This document shows, in pieces, positions 25,865 to 36,474 of a stretch of DNA of 64,000 nt. Every line of letters begins with the position of its first letter. Position 1 is the stretch's first letter. A model generated the notes under the pieces. That model did not search any database, was not told the origin of the DNA, and saw only the letters and a list, made by a program, of their open reading frames with translations. A program made the translations under genes and the position numbers. Origin of the DNA: Margaritifera margaritifera (taxonomy: Eukaryota; Mollusca; Bivalvia; Unionida; Margaritiferidae). Location: NCBI GenBank assembly GCA_029931535.1, contig JAQPZY010001689.1, forward strand, positions 1,143,501 through 1,207,500, given 5' to 3'.

Positions 25865-26620
25865 TGTAACAGAAAGAAAATGAAACCAACAATGTAAGTA
25901 AAATGAACAAGCAATTTATGTTTAGACATTTAAAGTGAAAATTCAAAATACACGTACAGTAACGTCATTTAAAATCCAAATAATCCAATAATCCTAAATG
26001 TCCTAATCACAAATCCTAAAATATAGAATGTTTCGAATGAATTCCAGTAGCCTTGGATGTTCTTATGTGCCGGTAGTCTTGAATGTTCTGATATACCTGA
26101 ATGACGTAATCCAGAATATCTTTGAATAAATTCACATAAATCCCAAGGTCAAGTATTAATCCAAAATGAGAATAAGCACTTTTGGTAATTCCAATGAATA
26201 TTTCTAATAAATAATTCCTCTCTCTGAATTTGCTCTGATATTCACAACTGTAACATCTGATTACTAAAATAAATTCCTTAATAGACTGATCTTAATAATA
26301 TTAAGTTTAGTATACGAATTAAATCTTGTTTACCAAACCTGTCTAAATATAGAGATAAATATAGAGATAAGTCACCTGACAGAATATTCTAGAATATGAG
26401 TAACTCTAATGGAAATTTCCGGTGCATACGTGACTTTTCTAATATAAGACATGGAAAATTCCAATCTAATTGTTAAATGCTATGTAAACAAGACTGACCT
26501 TGAACTAGAATGCTGTAAATAAGTTGTTTACAAAGTGACTAAAGTACAAGTTACCTCATGGACACATATTATAAAGTCAATATACATAAGAAGAGTAATG
26601 TCACTAAAATATTTACCACA
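25865..26620 (-). mobile_element. Solo LTR-like copy, related to the gypsy LTR at 60.85 kb
   Basis: The left end, TGTAACAGAAAGAAAATGAA, is identical to the LTR at 60848 for its first 29 bases. Similarity then continues in order: CAAGCAATTTAT, TAATCACAA, TATAGAATGTT, TTATGTGCC, AATTCCTCTCT, TCACAACTGTAA, and CACCTGACAGAATATTCTAGAA against CACATGACAGAATGTTCTAGAA. The right end is placed at ...TTACCACA by its TGTGGT start on the minus strand and is uncertain. No internal coding region and no target duplication are seen. It interrupts the LINE relic. Confidence 0.8.
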
Positions 26621-26967
26621 CGTTTAAACTGTCGTCTCGTGAATGGGAAAGTCGGCATGGTATTTTAACTTATGCACAATTTTGATTCAGCGAAAGGAAG
26701 AACACTGTACATGATATCTTTATTCTACATACGCTTATTATAAATATGTTCAATCAAAGGAAAATATTAAATTATCGTTTTATAGAATACACGAAAGTGT
26801 TTAATACGATCAACCGGTCAAAATATAGAGTAAGCTGGTAAAACTGGGCATACGAGGTAGAATTTTACATGTTATTCACAATTGTATAAAATAATGAAAT
26901 TATGTGTTAGGTACGATTCTGAAGTGTCAAATTATTTTAAAATAACGCCGGAGAGTTACAAGGCGAG

Positions 26968-27930
26968 GCTTTAACACCATTTCTATTTACTTTGCTTTAA
27001 GACCATTTCTATTTACTTTGCTTTAAGACCATTTCTATTTACTCTGCTTTAAGACCATTTCTATTTACTTTGCTTTAAGACCATTTCTATTTACTCTGCT
27101 TTAAGACCATTTCTATTTACTTTGCTTTAAGACCATTTCTATTTACTCTGCTTTAAGACCATTTCTATTTACTCTGCTTTAAGACCATTTCTATTTACTC
27201 TGCTTTAAGACCATTTCTATTTACTCTGCTTTAAGGCCATTTCTATTTACTCTGCTTTAAGACCATTTCTATTTACTTTGCTTTAAGACCATTTCTATTT
27301 ACTTTGCTTTAAGACCATTTCTATTTACTCTGCTTTAAGACCATTTCTATTTACTCTGCTTTAAGACCATTTCTATTTACTCTGCTTTAAGACCATTTCT
27401 ATTTACTCTGCTTTAAGGCCATTTCTATTTACTCTGCTTTAAGACCATTTCTATTTACTTTGCTTTAAGACCATTTCTATTTACTCTGCTTTAAGACCAT
27501 TTCTATTTACTCTGCTTTAAGACCATTTCTATTTACTCTGCTTTAAGACCATTTCTATTTACTCTGCTTTAAGACCATTTCTATTTACTCTGCTTTAAGA
27601 CCATTTCTATTTACTTTGCTTTAAGACCATTTCTATTACTTTGCTTTAAGACCATTTCTATTTACTTTGCTTTAAGACCATTTCTATTTACTCTGCTTTA
27701 AGACCATTTCTATTTACTATGCTTTAAGACCATTTCTATTTACTTTGCTTTAAGACCATTTCTATTTACTTTGCTTTAAGACCATTTCTATTTACTTTGC
27801 TTTAAGACCATTTCTATTTACTCTGCTTTAAGACCATTTCTATTTACTATGCTTTAAGACCATTTCTATTTACTTAGCTTTAACACCATTTCTATTTACT
27901 TTGCTTTAAGACCATTTCTATTTACTCTGC
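26968..27930. repeat. Minisatellite, 26 bp x about 37, born from a LINE RT motif
   Basis: Units of CTTTAAGACCATTTCTATTT plus ACTCTG or ACTTTG. The first unit and both flanks encode the conserved RT stretch G-E-A-L-T-P-F-L-F-T-L-P-V-N-D-F, so the repeated unit is that motif's own DNA. One unit near 27632 has lost a base. Confidence 0.97.
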
Positions 27931-28747
27931 CTGTGAATGATTTTGAAGAATTTAATACCAATACTAATCTTTCACACCAATTATTTTGACCAAATCTATT
28001 TTTATAATGCATTTCATGACATAGTTATTTTTCAGATAGTATCGAGAATTTACAAGAAATGTAGAATACCTTTTTAATTTATTGTGATAAATGGAATTTA
28101 AAAGTTAATACTGAGAAACACAAGATTGCAGTATTTCGAAATGGTGGTAAAATAAAGTCCAATGAAAAAAGTAATAAAAAATTAAAGTTATAGAAATTGT
28201 TGATAAATGTTCCTTCTTGGGTCCGATTTTGTGCTACAAAGGTACGTTTTATGTAGCCCAAGGGCATTTAATATTGCAGGGAAATAAGCCACCATTCAAT
28301 ATTCGTAAAACTTATTTTAACATTTAAACCAGATGTCATCTGTTACATAAATACTTACTAGTCTTCTGGTTTATGTTTGCAAAGTTTGGGGTTTAATCCA
28401 GGACCCGAATATGGAGAAAATTCACATAAACATTTTTTAGGAAGTTATTGGTGTGCATAAAATTTCCACACATGATATCGTTTATTCAGAGCTTTCCATT
28501 GTTAACAAACAGAAAGCTGGGAATATTTAAGCATTGGTTAAATCTCATTATAGCTAATAATTGTGTTTTACAGAATGTTTCAACATTTATATGACACTCG
28601 AGAAGCTAGAACTATGTTTGGCCAAACCAACATGTTGATAATTAAAATTACCTTCTGTACGAGCTTAGGTAAATTAATATCGATATATGTTAATAAGGTA
28701 TGTAGCAAATAATCTCTTCTTCATCAAAATGTTTTGTGTGTGTGTGC

Positions 28748-28749
<2 letters not shown>

Positions 28750-28804
<55 letters not shown>
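28750..28804. repeat. (TA)n microsatellite
   Basis: 55 bases of alternating TA, located between the RT C-terminus and the last legible part of the LINE relic. Confidence 0.97.
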
Positions 28805-28808
<4 letters not shown>

Positions 28809-29249
28809 TTATGTTTTGGTATTAATTTATGAATTCATTAAAAGTTTAAGATACTTGTATGCAAAATTCGTATTTCAGCCTATGGCTTAGGGATTATATA
28901 TGGCCGTTATCAATATATTACTAGAGAAAATAAAATTTCTAACGTCTTTTTTGTAATGTAGTTGAAGATGAAAATCATGTTGGTTTAGAGAACGCTATGT
29001 AGAGGGAATTGATAGAATAATACACTAGACCTCACTATTGGAAAAAGTAAGTGCTTATAACTTTTGAAATTGTCGAATTTAGAAAACATTAAGCAGTTAA
29101 CCAGTCTGGGAAGGTTACTGTTCAATTTAGAAAACATTTAACGGTTGACTAGTCTGGGTATCTACAGCATACTTGTCAAATAAGAATATGAATGGAACAT
29201 TGAAACCAAAGTCATCCCGTCCATATAACTTTCTATTTTTTTATCACTA

Positions 29250-29650
29250 TTCGTACGTATATATATTTACATATACATCTGCTTTTTTCTCACTATTCGT
29301 ACTTACGTATATATATTTACATATACATCTCACTATTCGTACATAAGTATATATATTTACATATACATCTCACTATTCGTACATAAGTATATATATTTAC
29401 ATATACATCTCACTATTCGTACATAAGTATATATATTTACATATACATCTCACTATTCGTACATAAGTATATATATTTACATATACATCTCACTATTCGT
29501 ACATAAGTATATATATTTACATATACATCTCACTATTCGTACATAAGTATATATATTTACATATACATCTGCTTTCGTACATACGTATGTATATTTACCT
29601 ATACATCTCACTATTCGTACATACGTATATATATTTACATATACATCTAC
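29250..29650. repeat. Minisatellite, 40 bp x about 10
   Basis: Units of CACTATTCGTACATAAGTAT plus ATATATTTACATATACATCT, with GCTTTTTTCT variants at the edges. Confidence 0.97.
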
Positions 29651-29765
29651 TTTTTTATGCATACACCTCTCCTAATGTACACATTTATTTACTGCCGCTT
29701 GCATGCGCTTTTCTTATTTTTCTTACCTTGTATTTGTTCATATATGTTAAAACTTACGACACTAA

Positions 29766-30017
29766 AGTTCTATTGTATATATTTTATTTATCTAGTTCTA
29801 TTGTATATATTTTATTTATCTAGTTCTATTTTATATATTTTATTTATCTAGTTCTATTTTATATATTTTATTTATCTAGTTCTATTTGATATATTTTATT
29901 TATCTAGTTCTATTTTATATATTTTATTTATCTAGTTCTATTTTATATATTTTATTTATCTAGTTCTATTTATATATTTTATTTATCTAGTTCTATTGTA
30001 TATATTTTATTTATCTA
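29766..30017. repeat. Minisatellite, 28 bp x 9
   Basis: Units of AGTTCTATTTTATATATTTT plus ATTTATCT with T/G variation. Confidence 0.97.
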
Positions 30018-30249
30018 GTGTTTCTGTTATTATCCACAATCTCAATATTTTTCTATGTGCTAACGAGAGGACATATTTAATCCTAGCCCTATTGCCCAAA
30101 CGCGACATTGTCAAAACATTGAAATAAATAAAGTTCTCTTTAATGAGACAGATAAGAAATTGACAATTAGAGCGTTGGATGAAGGGGGTGGGGGAACGGG
30201 GGGCATTTAAATAAAGTAAAAATAATAGGAGACAGAATAAAGAACGAAA

Positions 30250-30324
30250 CACACACACGCACACACATGCACACGCACACACACACACACACACACACAT
30301 ACACACACATGCACACATGCACAC
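30250..30324. repeat. Imperfect (CA)n microsatellite
   Basis: CA dinucleotides with interspersed G and T substitutions; its long Cys-Val frames on the minus strand are artefacts. Confidence 0.95.
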
Positions 30325-30681
30325 GAAAACTCGAGGTACGGTTAAACCTACCTTGAACGTTACCTCTACTGAGCAATCACCTGTCCTAGACAACCGCATT
30401 GTCAGGGTACTTGCAAACAAATTTTATTAAAATCAAGCCTGTAGTAAGCAGGAACCTGTCATAACCAGACGTTTGTTTTACTTCCCATAGATGCATGAAT
30501 GCTTATCATAAGCATCATTATCAGAGGTAGGTGACCTGTATAGGTGATAGGACTGTACATCGTAACACAATTACGAAAGAGAATATCCGGGAGGACTCTT
30601 TATAATGAATCCGGGCTTGAGCTGCTCGCTAACCTGGTTATTTCGCAGATGTTTCGTAAGTACACCTTTTTGTTGCATTCA

Positions 30682-30754
<73 letters not shown>

Positions 30755-30755
30755 T
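30682..30755. repeat. (ATT)n microsatellite
   Basis: 74 bases of ATT ending in TTTTGCAG, about 230 bases upstream of the first K2P coding exon. The 3' end resembles a splice acceptor, but no exon can be tied to it. Confidence 0.97.
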
Positions 30756-30987
30756 TGCAGTTGACGTACTGCTAATCTTCTTGGATTTTGCGCCATCAGA
30801 TATTGATCACTCACATTGTTGGTCACTCTAACAATTATAGACAGATAGTCATCACAATGTCAGGGAAAAACAGGTGCTTTAATACGGAGCTTCATTGTTC
30901 AAACATGCCGGCATAGGTTTGACAAAGGATACCTTAGCTTCCAGAGGGCTTAAGATTGATATTTTGCTAAATTCCCCTACATATCAT

Positions 30988-31426
30988 ATGCTCAAAGACG
31001 CAGAAATGGGGTCTGAAGTCAAAGTTCGAAGACTCGATGGGTGTTGCAAGAAAATTATGAAATTCATGTTCTCTCACATCGGTCTATGCGCCATGGTTGT
31101 GCTTTATACTGTTGCCGGAGGCTTCATTTTTCAGCATCTAGAGAAAGCAAATGAACTGGAAATTTGCTATGAGTCTCAGAAAGAATATGATCCAATGGAG
31201 AATAAAACCTTAGAAAATTTCCGGAAAGTCATCGAATCGAACCCATCCGACTTGGAAGCACAACTGATACAATTCCGGAGCATTCTTCAGACATTTAGGA
31301 ACAACTCTTTAGCCATTGGCTATGACGGAAGGGACTGCGACCGATACGGAGAAGAGAATGGGCCAGTCTATGCGTGGTCATGGCCGGGTTCCCTTATGTT
31401 CTCCGTCACCGTCATCACAACTATCG
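30988..31426 (+). CDS. Two-pore-domain (K2P) potassium channel, coding exon 1
   Basis: This exon gives the N-terminus, M1 and the first half of pore 1 of a K2P leak channel, a plasma-membrane K+ channel that sets resting potential as a dimer. From the ATG at 30988, M1 is about residues 31-50 (IGLCAMVVLYTVAGGFIF). The extracellular cap follows, with cysteines 60 and 117 and N-glycosylation sequons at N72 and N105. P1 starts at about 129 (WSWPGSLMFSVTVITTIG). The exon ends ...ACTATCG before GTAAGA, a phase 1 donor inside the selectivity-filter codon. ATG 31006 has a better context (G at -3 and +4) and could be the true start. The frame is open back to a TAA at 30880, so an upstream exon is also possible. 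The sequence resembles the TWK-18/KCNK18-like group; the exact orthologue is not settled. Confidence 0.9.
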
Positions 31427-31595
31427 GTAAGAAATAGTACATATTTATCTTGGTATTTATACTTCCATAACTACTTAGCTAGAGCGTGAACTCAGACATT
31501 TTTGAAAGTCATGACCATGACTTTATAATTGTATGTAAAATGTATTGTATTTGTTTTATTCGATTATGATTAAGCTGATAATAATGTCAAAGGTT

Positions 31596-31733
31596 AGTAG
31601 CTAATAGAGAACACCTTGCTCTATGTTTGTAATAAAATTGTAGTAGCTAATAGAGAACACCTTGTTCTATGTTTGTAATAAAATTGTAGTAGCTAATAGA
31701 GAACACCTTGCTCTATGTTTGTAATAAAATTGT
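31596..31733. repeat. Tandem repeat, 46 bp x 3, intronic
   Basis: Three units of AGTAGCTAATAGAGAACACC plus TTGCTCTATGTTTGTAATAAAATTGT. The ...TGTAATAAAATTGTTTGATTC end resembles a LINE 3' end, which may be the source. Confidence 0.95.
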
Positions 31734-31860
31734 TTGATTCAAAGTGTGCACTCGAAGGTGGTGGTGAAGAAGTGTTTTGTTTCAAGGCATCAAGTGTTGA
31801 AGAAAAGATGTAGTAAAAATTACATTTTCTTCTCTCTTTGTTTTCTATGGAACCGCGGTA

Positions 31861-31990
31861 ACTCATTTCAAAGGGCTTTGAACACAAAACACAGGGGTTT
31901 TGGGGTCGATAGTCGCCCAAGACAGCCCGGGTCGACTGCCTCGATGTGTCCTTGGGAAAATCACTTAACCTTAATTTCCTCAGCATGATA
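31861..31990 (+). mobile_element. SINE-like 3' fragment
   Basis: GTGTCCTTGGGAAAATCACT followed by TAACCTTAATTTCCTCAGCA resembles the conserved central or 3' domain of several invertebrate SINEs. A similar segment (GTGTCTTTTGTCAAGGTACT on the minus strand) is in the SINE at 58.7 kb. No A or B box was found, so this is a truncated copy at best. Confidence 0.4.
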
Positions 31991-32095
31991 TAGATACTAG
32001 TGTGTTTCCGTGACTAAATCTACCAAGCAACGAACTACAATATATTTTTCTTGCTAATGACAACTCGTATATCTAGTCTCTTCAGCAATCGTTAA

Positions 32096-32207
32096 ACATT
32101 TCAATTGGAATATGTCTTTAAAAACATTACATTTGGAATATGTCTTTAAAAACATTTCAATTGGAATATGTCTTTAAACACATTTCAATTAGAATATGTC
32201 TTTAAAA
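32096..32207. repeat. Tandem repeat, 28 bp x 4, intronic
   Basis: Four units of ACATTTCAATTGGAATATGT plus CTTTAAAA. Confidence 0.94.
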
Positions 32208-32776
32208 ACCGTAATTAGATCAGAATAAGATTTTACATGCCGATTTCTTTATGGAAGTATTTTATATTGGAATTAAAAACAGTATAAATACATTATACCG
32301 CATATATAAGTCACGCGCTACGTGCGGGAAGTTACACATTGCTAAATTGCTGTCCCTTACAAAAGGATCGATATTCATTCACGATTACATACCCATTTAA
32401 TCTTGTGTTCGATACAGCTGTTCAAGCTGTATTTCTGTATCACACACCCAGATTGGAACTACTTAGGTGTCTACTTTGACGTCCGCGCGTCGATATTTGT
32501 AGACACTGTGAGTCGAATTTTCATAAATCGCAAATCGTTTTGAATTAATTCATACTGTAAAGCTACACATATTTTGAAAGCGTAAAAGATTGGGTTATAA
32601 ATACAAAAACCGCATTCGCTTTTTGTTCCAAGTCGGGGAAAAGAACTCGTTTGATATGGCATATGAATACTTCTTATATTGGCGGTTTAGACGTATTCCT
32701 TCGCCATATCAAACTCGTTCTATCCGCCGATTCAGCACAAAACATGTATGTAGTTTTGTGCATGTATCATATTTAA

Positions 32777-33190
32777 CAAATATTGCATGGTGATAAAAAG
32801 GCTTCATGGCAGTCAGTCATCCCAAATATTGCATGGTGATAAAAAGGCCTCATGGCAGTCAGTCACCCCAAATATTGCATGGTGATAAAAAGGCCTCATT
32901 GCATTCAGTCACCCCAGATATTGCATGGTGATAAAAATGCCTCATGGCAGTCAGTCACCCCAAATATTGCATGGTGATAAAAAAAGGCCTCATTGCATTC
33001 AGTCACCCCAAATATTGCATGGTGATAAAAAGGCCTCATTTCATTCAGTCACCCCAAATATTGCATGGTGATAAAAAGGCCTCATTGCATTCAGTCACCC
33101 CAAATATTGCATGGTGATAAAAAGGCCTCATTGCATTCAGTCACCCCAAATATTGCATGGTGATAAAAAGGCCTCATTGCAGTTTATGGG
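32777..33190. repeat. Minisatellite, 46 bp x 9, intronic
   Basis: Units of CAAATATTGCATGGTGATAA plus AAAGGCCTCATTGCATTCAGTCACCC. One unit has two extra A residues. The unit carries GTCAGTCACCCCAA or ATTCAGTCACCCCAA, which is complementary to a motif in the next array. Confidence 0.97.
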
Positions 33191-33221
33191 CCAGTCAGCC
33201 ACCACAAAAAAGGTCTATGGA

Positions 33222-33725
33222 CCTCAGCTTGGAGTCATATACTTTTCTTGGGGTGACTGACGTGTATATAAACTGTTACAAGGTCCTCAGCTTGGAGTCA
33301 TATACTTTTCTTGGGGTGACTGACGGGTATATAAACTGTTACAAGGTCCTCAGCTTGGAGTCATATACTTTTCTTGGGGTGACTGACGGGTATATAAACT
33401 GTTACAAGGTCCTCAGCTTGGAGTCATATACTTTTCTTGGGGTTACTGACGGGTATATAAACTGTTACAAGGTCCTCAGCTTGGAGTCATATACTTTTCT
33501 TGGGGTGACTGACGGGTATATAAACTGTTACAAGGTCCTCAGCTTGGAGTCATATACTTTTCTTGGGGTTACTGACGGGTATATAAACTGTTACAAGGTC
33601 CTCAGCTTGGAGTCATATACTTTTCTTGGGGTGACTGACGGGTATATAAACTGTTACAAGGTCCTCAGCTTGGAGTCATATACTTTTCTTGGGGTGACTG
33701 TCGGGTATATAAACTATTACAAGGT
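33222..33725. repeat. Minisatellite, 63 bp x 8, intronic
   Basis: Eight units of exactly 63 bp starting CCTCAGCTTGGAGTCATATA and containing CTTGGGGTGACTGACGGGTA and TATAAACTGTTACAAGGT. The length is a multiple of three, so a 211-codon frame of 21-residue repeats stays open. It lies in an intron and shows no independent sign of coding. Confidence 0.98.
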
Positions 33726-33957
33726 CCTCAGCACCATACAAAATTTGTTACCTATTATTCACAAGACAAAATACAGCGATTTTGTTACCTAGGAAGGCAT
33801 ATTGTTAAAAAAAAGTATATCTGTTCGGACGCCTTTTACTTTACACTTTACCGTGTGTGACGTTGTAACATCATATTATATACATGTGCTATGAAAACAT
33901 ACGAGACTGTACAGGAAAGGTAATATCCATTATCATTTGATACAAATAAAAAATGTA

Positions 33958-33991
33958 AGAGATGACCCAACTATTTAGTTGGGTCATCTCT
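33958..33991. repeat. Perfect inverted repeat, 16-bp arms, 2-base loop
   Basis: AGAGATGACCCAACTA, TT, then TAGTTGGGTCATCTCT. The stem is perfect over 16 bp. Confidence 0.95.
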
Positions 33992-34619
33992 CTGGGGAAA
34001 AGGCATATCAAATTGATATATGCACTGAAAATTTATTTTCAATAGTTGGCACATTTGTATCGCTCACAAAGAGAAGTAAGTCATCTGGTTCATGGCATTA
34101 GAAAATTTGGATGAGGACCTTAGAAATCCTTTGACAATGTCGCCCTTGTTTTGGACAAAACCCATTCACAGCGACAATCAAGTCCGCCGTTACATGTACA
34201 AAATTCAGACTCAATTTGTTTAAGAGTAATCCAAGTTAAATGATGGCCTGCTTGAATTTGTAATATGCAAGAATATTCTCCTTGAAACTTGTTTGTCTAT
34301 TGATCGACCGACTGACTAGCTTAAATGCCAATTAATGCAATAAATTGTTACGTTGTTCATTAGACTGTGATTATATAGTTATCCAACAAGGCTTAATCTC
34401 GTCATCAACAAGGAGCGTATTTACAATGCACTTTGAAAGTAACGAGAAGCCAATAATCAGACTCCAATTATATTATTCCACTTTGCACATGTTCTACATT
34501 GTTTACCAGGTTTGTTCCTTATTGAGTAGACTATGATTTTGTTGGTCACTGAACAGAAACGTATCATTACAAATCAAAATACTAACTGACGTAATTCATG
34601 TTATGCTATTTATTGTAGT

Positions 34620-34914
34620 ACCCTCACATTACTGAATCATTGCCTGATATACTTAATATTTGTACTATGTAATGCTTATGAGAATCATTGCCTGATATAC
34701 TTAATATTTGTACTATGTAATGCTTATGAGAATCATTGCCTGATATACTTAATATTTGTACTATGTAATGCTTATGAGAATCATTGCCTGATATACTTAA
34801 TATTTGTACTATGTAATATTTGTACTATGTAATATTTGTACTATGTAATATTTGTACTATGTAATATGTGTACTATGTAATATGTGTACTATGTAATGCT
34901 TATGAGAACAAACT
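34620..34914. repeat. Nested tandem array: 48 bp x 4, then about 16 bp x 6
   Basis: Four units of AATCATTGCCTGATATACTT plus AATATTTGTACTATGTAATGCTTATGAG are followed by a sub-array of ATATTTGTACTATGTA, and then (TTGAA)n. The TACTATGTAATGCTTATGAG plus TTGAA tail looks like a LINE 3' end that was amplified. Confidence 0.93.
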
Positions 34915-34962
34915 TTTGAATTGAATTGAATTCAGTATATGATCAATGCTACAAGAATATTA

Positions 34963-36197
34963 CGGGTATTTGAAAAGTTCTGAATATTTTGTTGTAACTT
35001 TTTCCTTTCTTTGAACCTGTTAATAAATTTAATGCCAATCGATAGACAAAATAACGTTCTATAAAAGGATATGCAGCTGCAAGTGCAACGCTCTGGACAT
35101 CTTCAGATATATGTGCGTGACGTAACATAGGTAAATGACAATGACGTAAGGAGAACAATTCTGTTACTGAGCAAAGAGCATGCTGTAAAATCCGGGCGCT
35201 CTCAAGGTACTCTCCGACTGATATCAAGGCCGACTTGGGATAAAGTTTACTTACGTAATTAAGGTGGTTTGACGGTTTTAAATATGGTATCGAATCCATG
35301 GAAGATGATCCATGTTCTGATAGATCGTTGTCTGCGATTGGTCCGCGGGAAATGTCTGATCTGAAGGGGCAAACTATTATGTTCAACACACAATGTAAGA
35401 TATTTCTATTATCACAGGCATTTTATCGTCAGCTGTTTTTAATATATTGAAGAATAATATGAGGCTCAGAAAGGCTTATGCAAGATGGCTCCCACGTTTG
35501 TTTACGCCTGATAAAGAACAAACTCGGGTTGAAATCAACAAACAGCTACTCGCCAAATATGCAAAATTATGACCGTAGACGTTTGAATGAGATTGACACA
35601 GGTGATGGATTTACATTTTTGAACCCAATTCAAGAGAAAATAATAAAGTTTGGATAGGAGAAAACGAGCAGAGACCAAAAATCACTCCACGTAGTCCGAC
35701 CGTCAAGAGATTTTATACGCATTATTTTTCGACGCAAAAGTACCCGTCGTCCAGGTACATGTGCCTGAATCTACTAGTGTCAATGGATATTTGTATGCCT
35801 CCAAAGTGTTGCCAAAAGTTGCCGAACACTATCCAATCACCCGTCTGCAAACCGTCCCAAAGGTATTCATATACACTTTGACAACGCACCGGAGCATAAA
35901 TCCGCCGTCGTGAAGGAGCACAACATCCAAACATTACCCTGATTTAGCTCCAATTAATTTTTGGCTGAATCCCGTTTTCATAAATTTGTTGAGGGGCAGA
36001 CGATTTAGTTTTCCAGCGTATGAACAACATACCAAAAGTGAATAAAAAATGGCATTTAATAATGGGACAATCAGACTGAGAACGTGTATCGAGGTGCATG
36101 TGGAGTTCTCTGAAAGGACGCACTGAGGTACAATTCACTAATAAAGAACTTTGTTGTACAGCGCACTAATATTCAGAACTTTTTTAAATACCCCTCG
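34963..36197 (+). mobile_element. Mariner/Tc1-type DNA transposon relic, about 1.24 kb
   Basis: The ends are inverted: GGGTATTTGAAAAGTTCTGA at left, against GGGTATTTAAAAAAGTTCTG on the reverse complement of the right end. Both are bounded by TA (34961-34962 and 36198-36199), the mariner target duplication. Inside, on the plus strand, transposase segments run in order: DGFKYGIESMEDDPCSDRS (helix-turn-helix side, about 35270), LFTPDKEQTRVEINKQLLAK (about 35500), NKVWIGENEQRPKITPRSPT (about 35640), HFDNAPEHKS (35875-35904, second catalytic D) and PDLAPINFWL (about 35938-35967). In the last, N stands where mariners carry the third catalytic D. Frameshifts and stops make it inactive. A 146-codon minus-strand frame at 34949-35389 is only its antisense. 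Confidence 0.9.
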
Positions 36198-36269
36198 TAT
36201 ATCATACGGGTTATGTCACAGAAGCAATGCCATCACCATTGCCAGCATGTATACCTTATGTTATCTTGT

Positions 36270-36372
36270 ATCTGGTGAAGTGTAGCGATATAACATTGAA
36301 GAAAACTGTACGATAGATGTGTCTTTGGTGAAGTGTAGCTATACAGCATTGAAGAAAAATGTACAATATATA
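36270..36372. repeat. Tandem duplication, about 52 bp x 2
   Basis: Two copies share GGTGAAGTGTAGC, ATTGAAGAAAA and TGTAC. They lie just upstream of the exon 2 acceptor. Confidence 0.85.
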
Positions 36373-36474
36373 ACCTCGTAAAATTAACTGCATATTGGAT
36401 TGGTAAATATTCCTAAGCAAATATGTATTCACAGTCATCTTTATTATTTACCATGTTCTCGTTTTTATCTTCAG

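Larger units (their letters stand above)
24960..29130 (+). pseudogene. LINE ORF2 relic, interrupted by at least five later insertions or expansions
   Basis: The plus strand carries an ordered RT. LKRYFASKLFCEDCYEYFK lies at about 24967. After the SINE insertion come ITADELSNAFSYFKKG (25372 on) and MNCQDLMKPLLLKIF. After a minisatellite and the solo LTR come LFTLHTLINMF-like, TKVFNTINRSKYRVSW (the FDTVWR region, about 26790) and KITPESYKAR. The RT motif around G-E-A-L-T-P-F-L-F-T-L abuts PVNDFEEF, but an array splits it. Then follow YCDKWNLKVNTEKHKIAVFR (about 28080) and a C-terminal IHINIF-like region with RKLGIFKHWL (about 28420-28540). After a (TA)n tract comes VEDENHVGLENA (about 28960). 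Frameshifts and stops are numerous, so it is not functional. Confidence 0.75.
31427..36474 (+). other. K2P intron, 5,048 bp, GT-AG
   Basis: The donor is CTATCG|GTAAGA, and the acceptor is TTTTTATCTTCAG|GATATGG with a good pyrimidine tract. The intron interrupts the GYG codon of pore 1 in phase 1, an intron position known to be widely conserved in K2P genes. It contains five tandem arrays, a SINE-like fragment, a perfect hairpin and a mariner relic. No further K2P coding segment is needed, as the exons join in frame. Confidence 0.92.

Noticed and set aside
33157..33792. 211-codon frame with eight 21-residue repeats as a repetitive protein
   Set aside because: It is the in-frame reading of the 63-bp intronic array. 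It starts inside the neighbouring array and has no conserved domain.
34949..35389. 146-codon minus-strand frame in the K2P intron
   Set aside because: It is antisense to the mariner transposase relic and overlaps the element's end.
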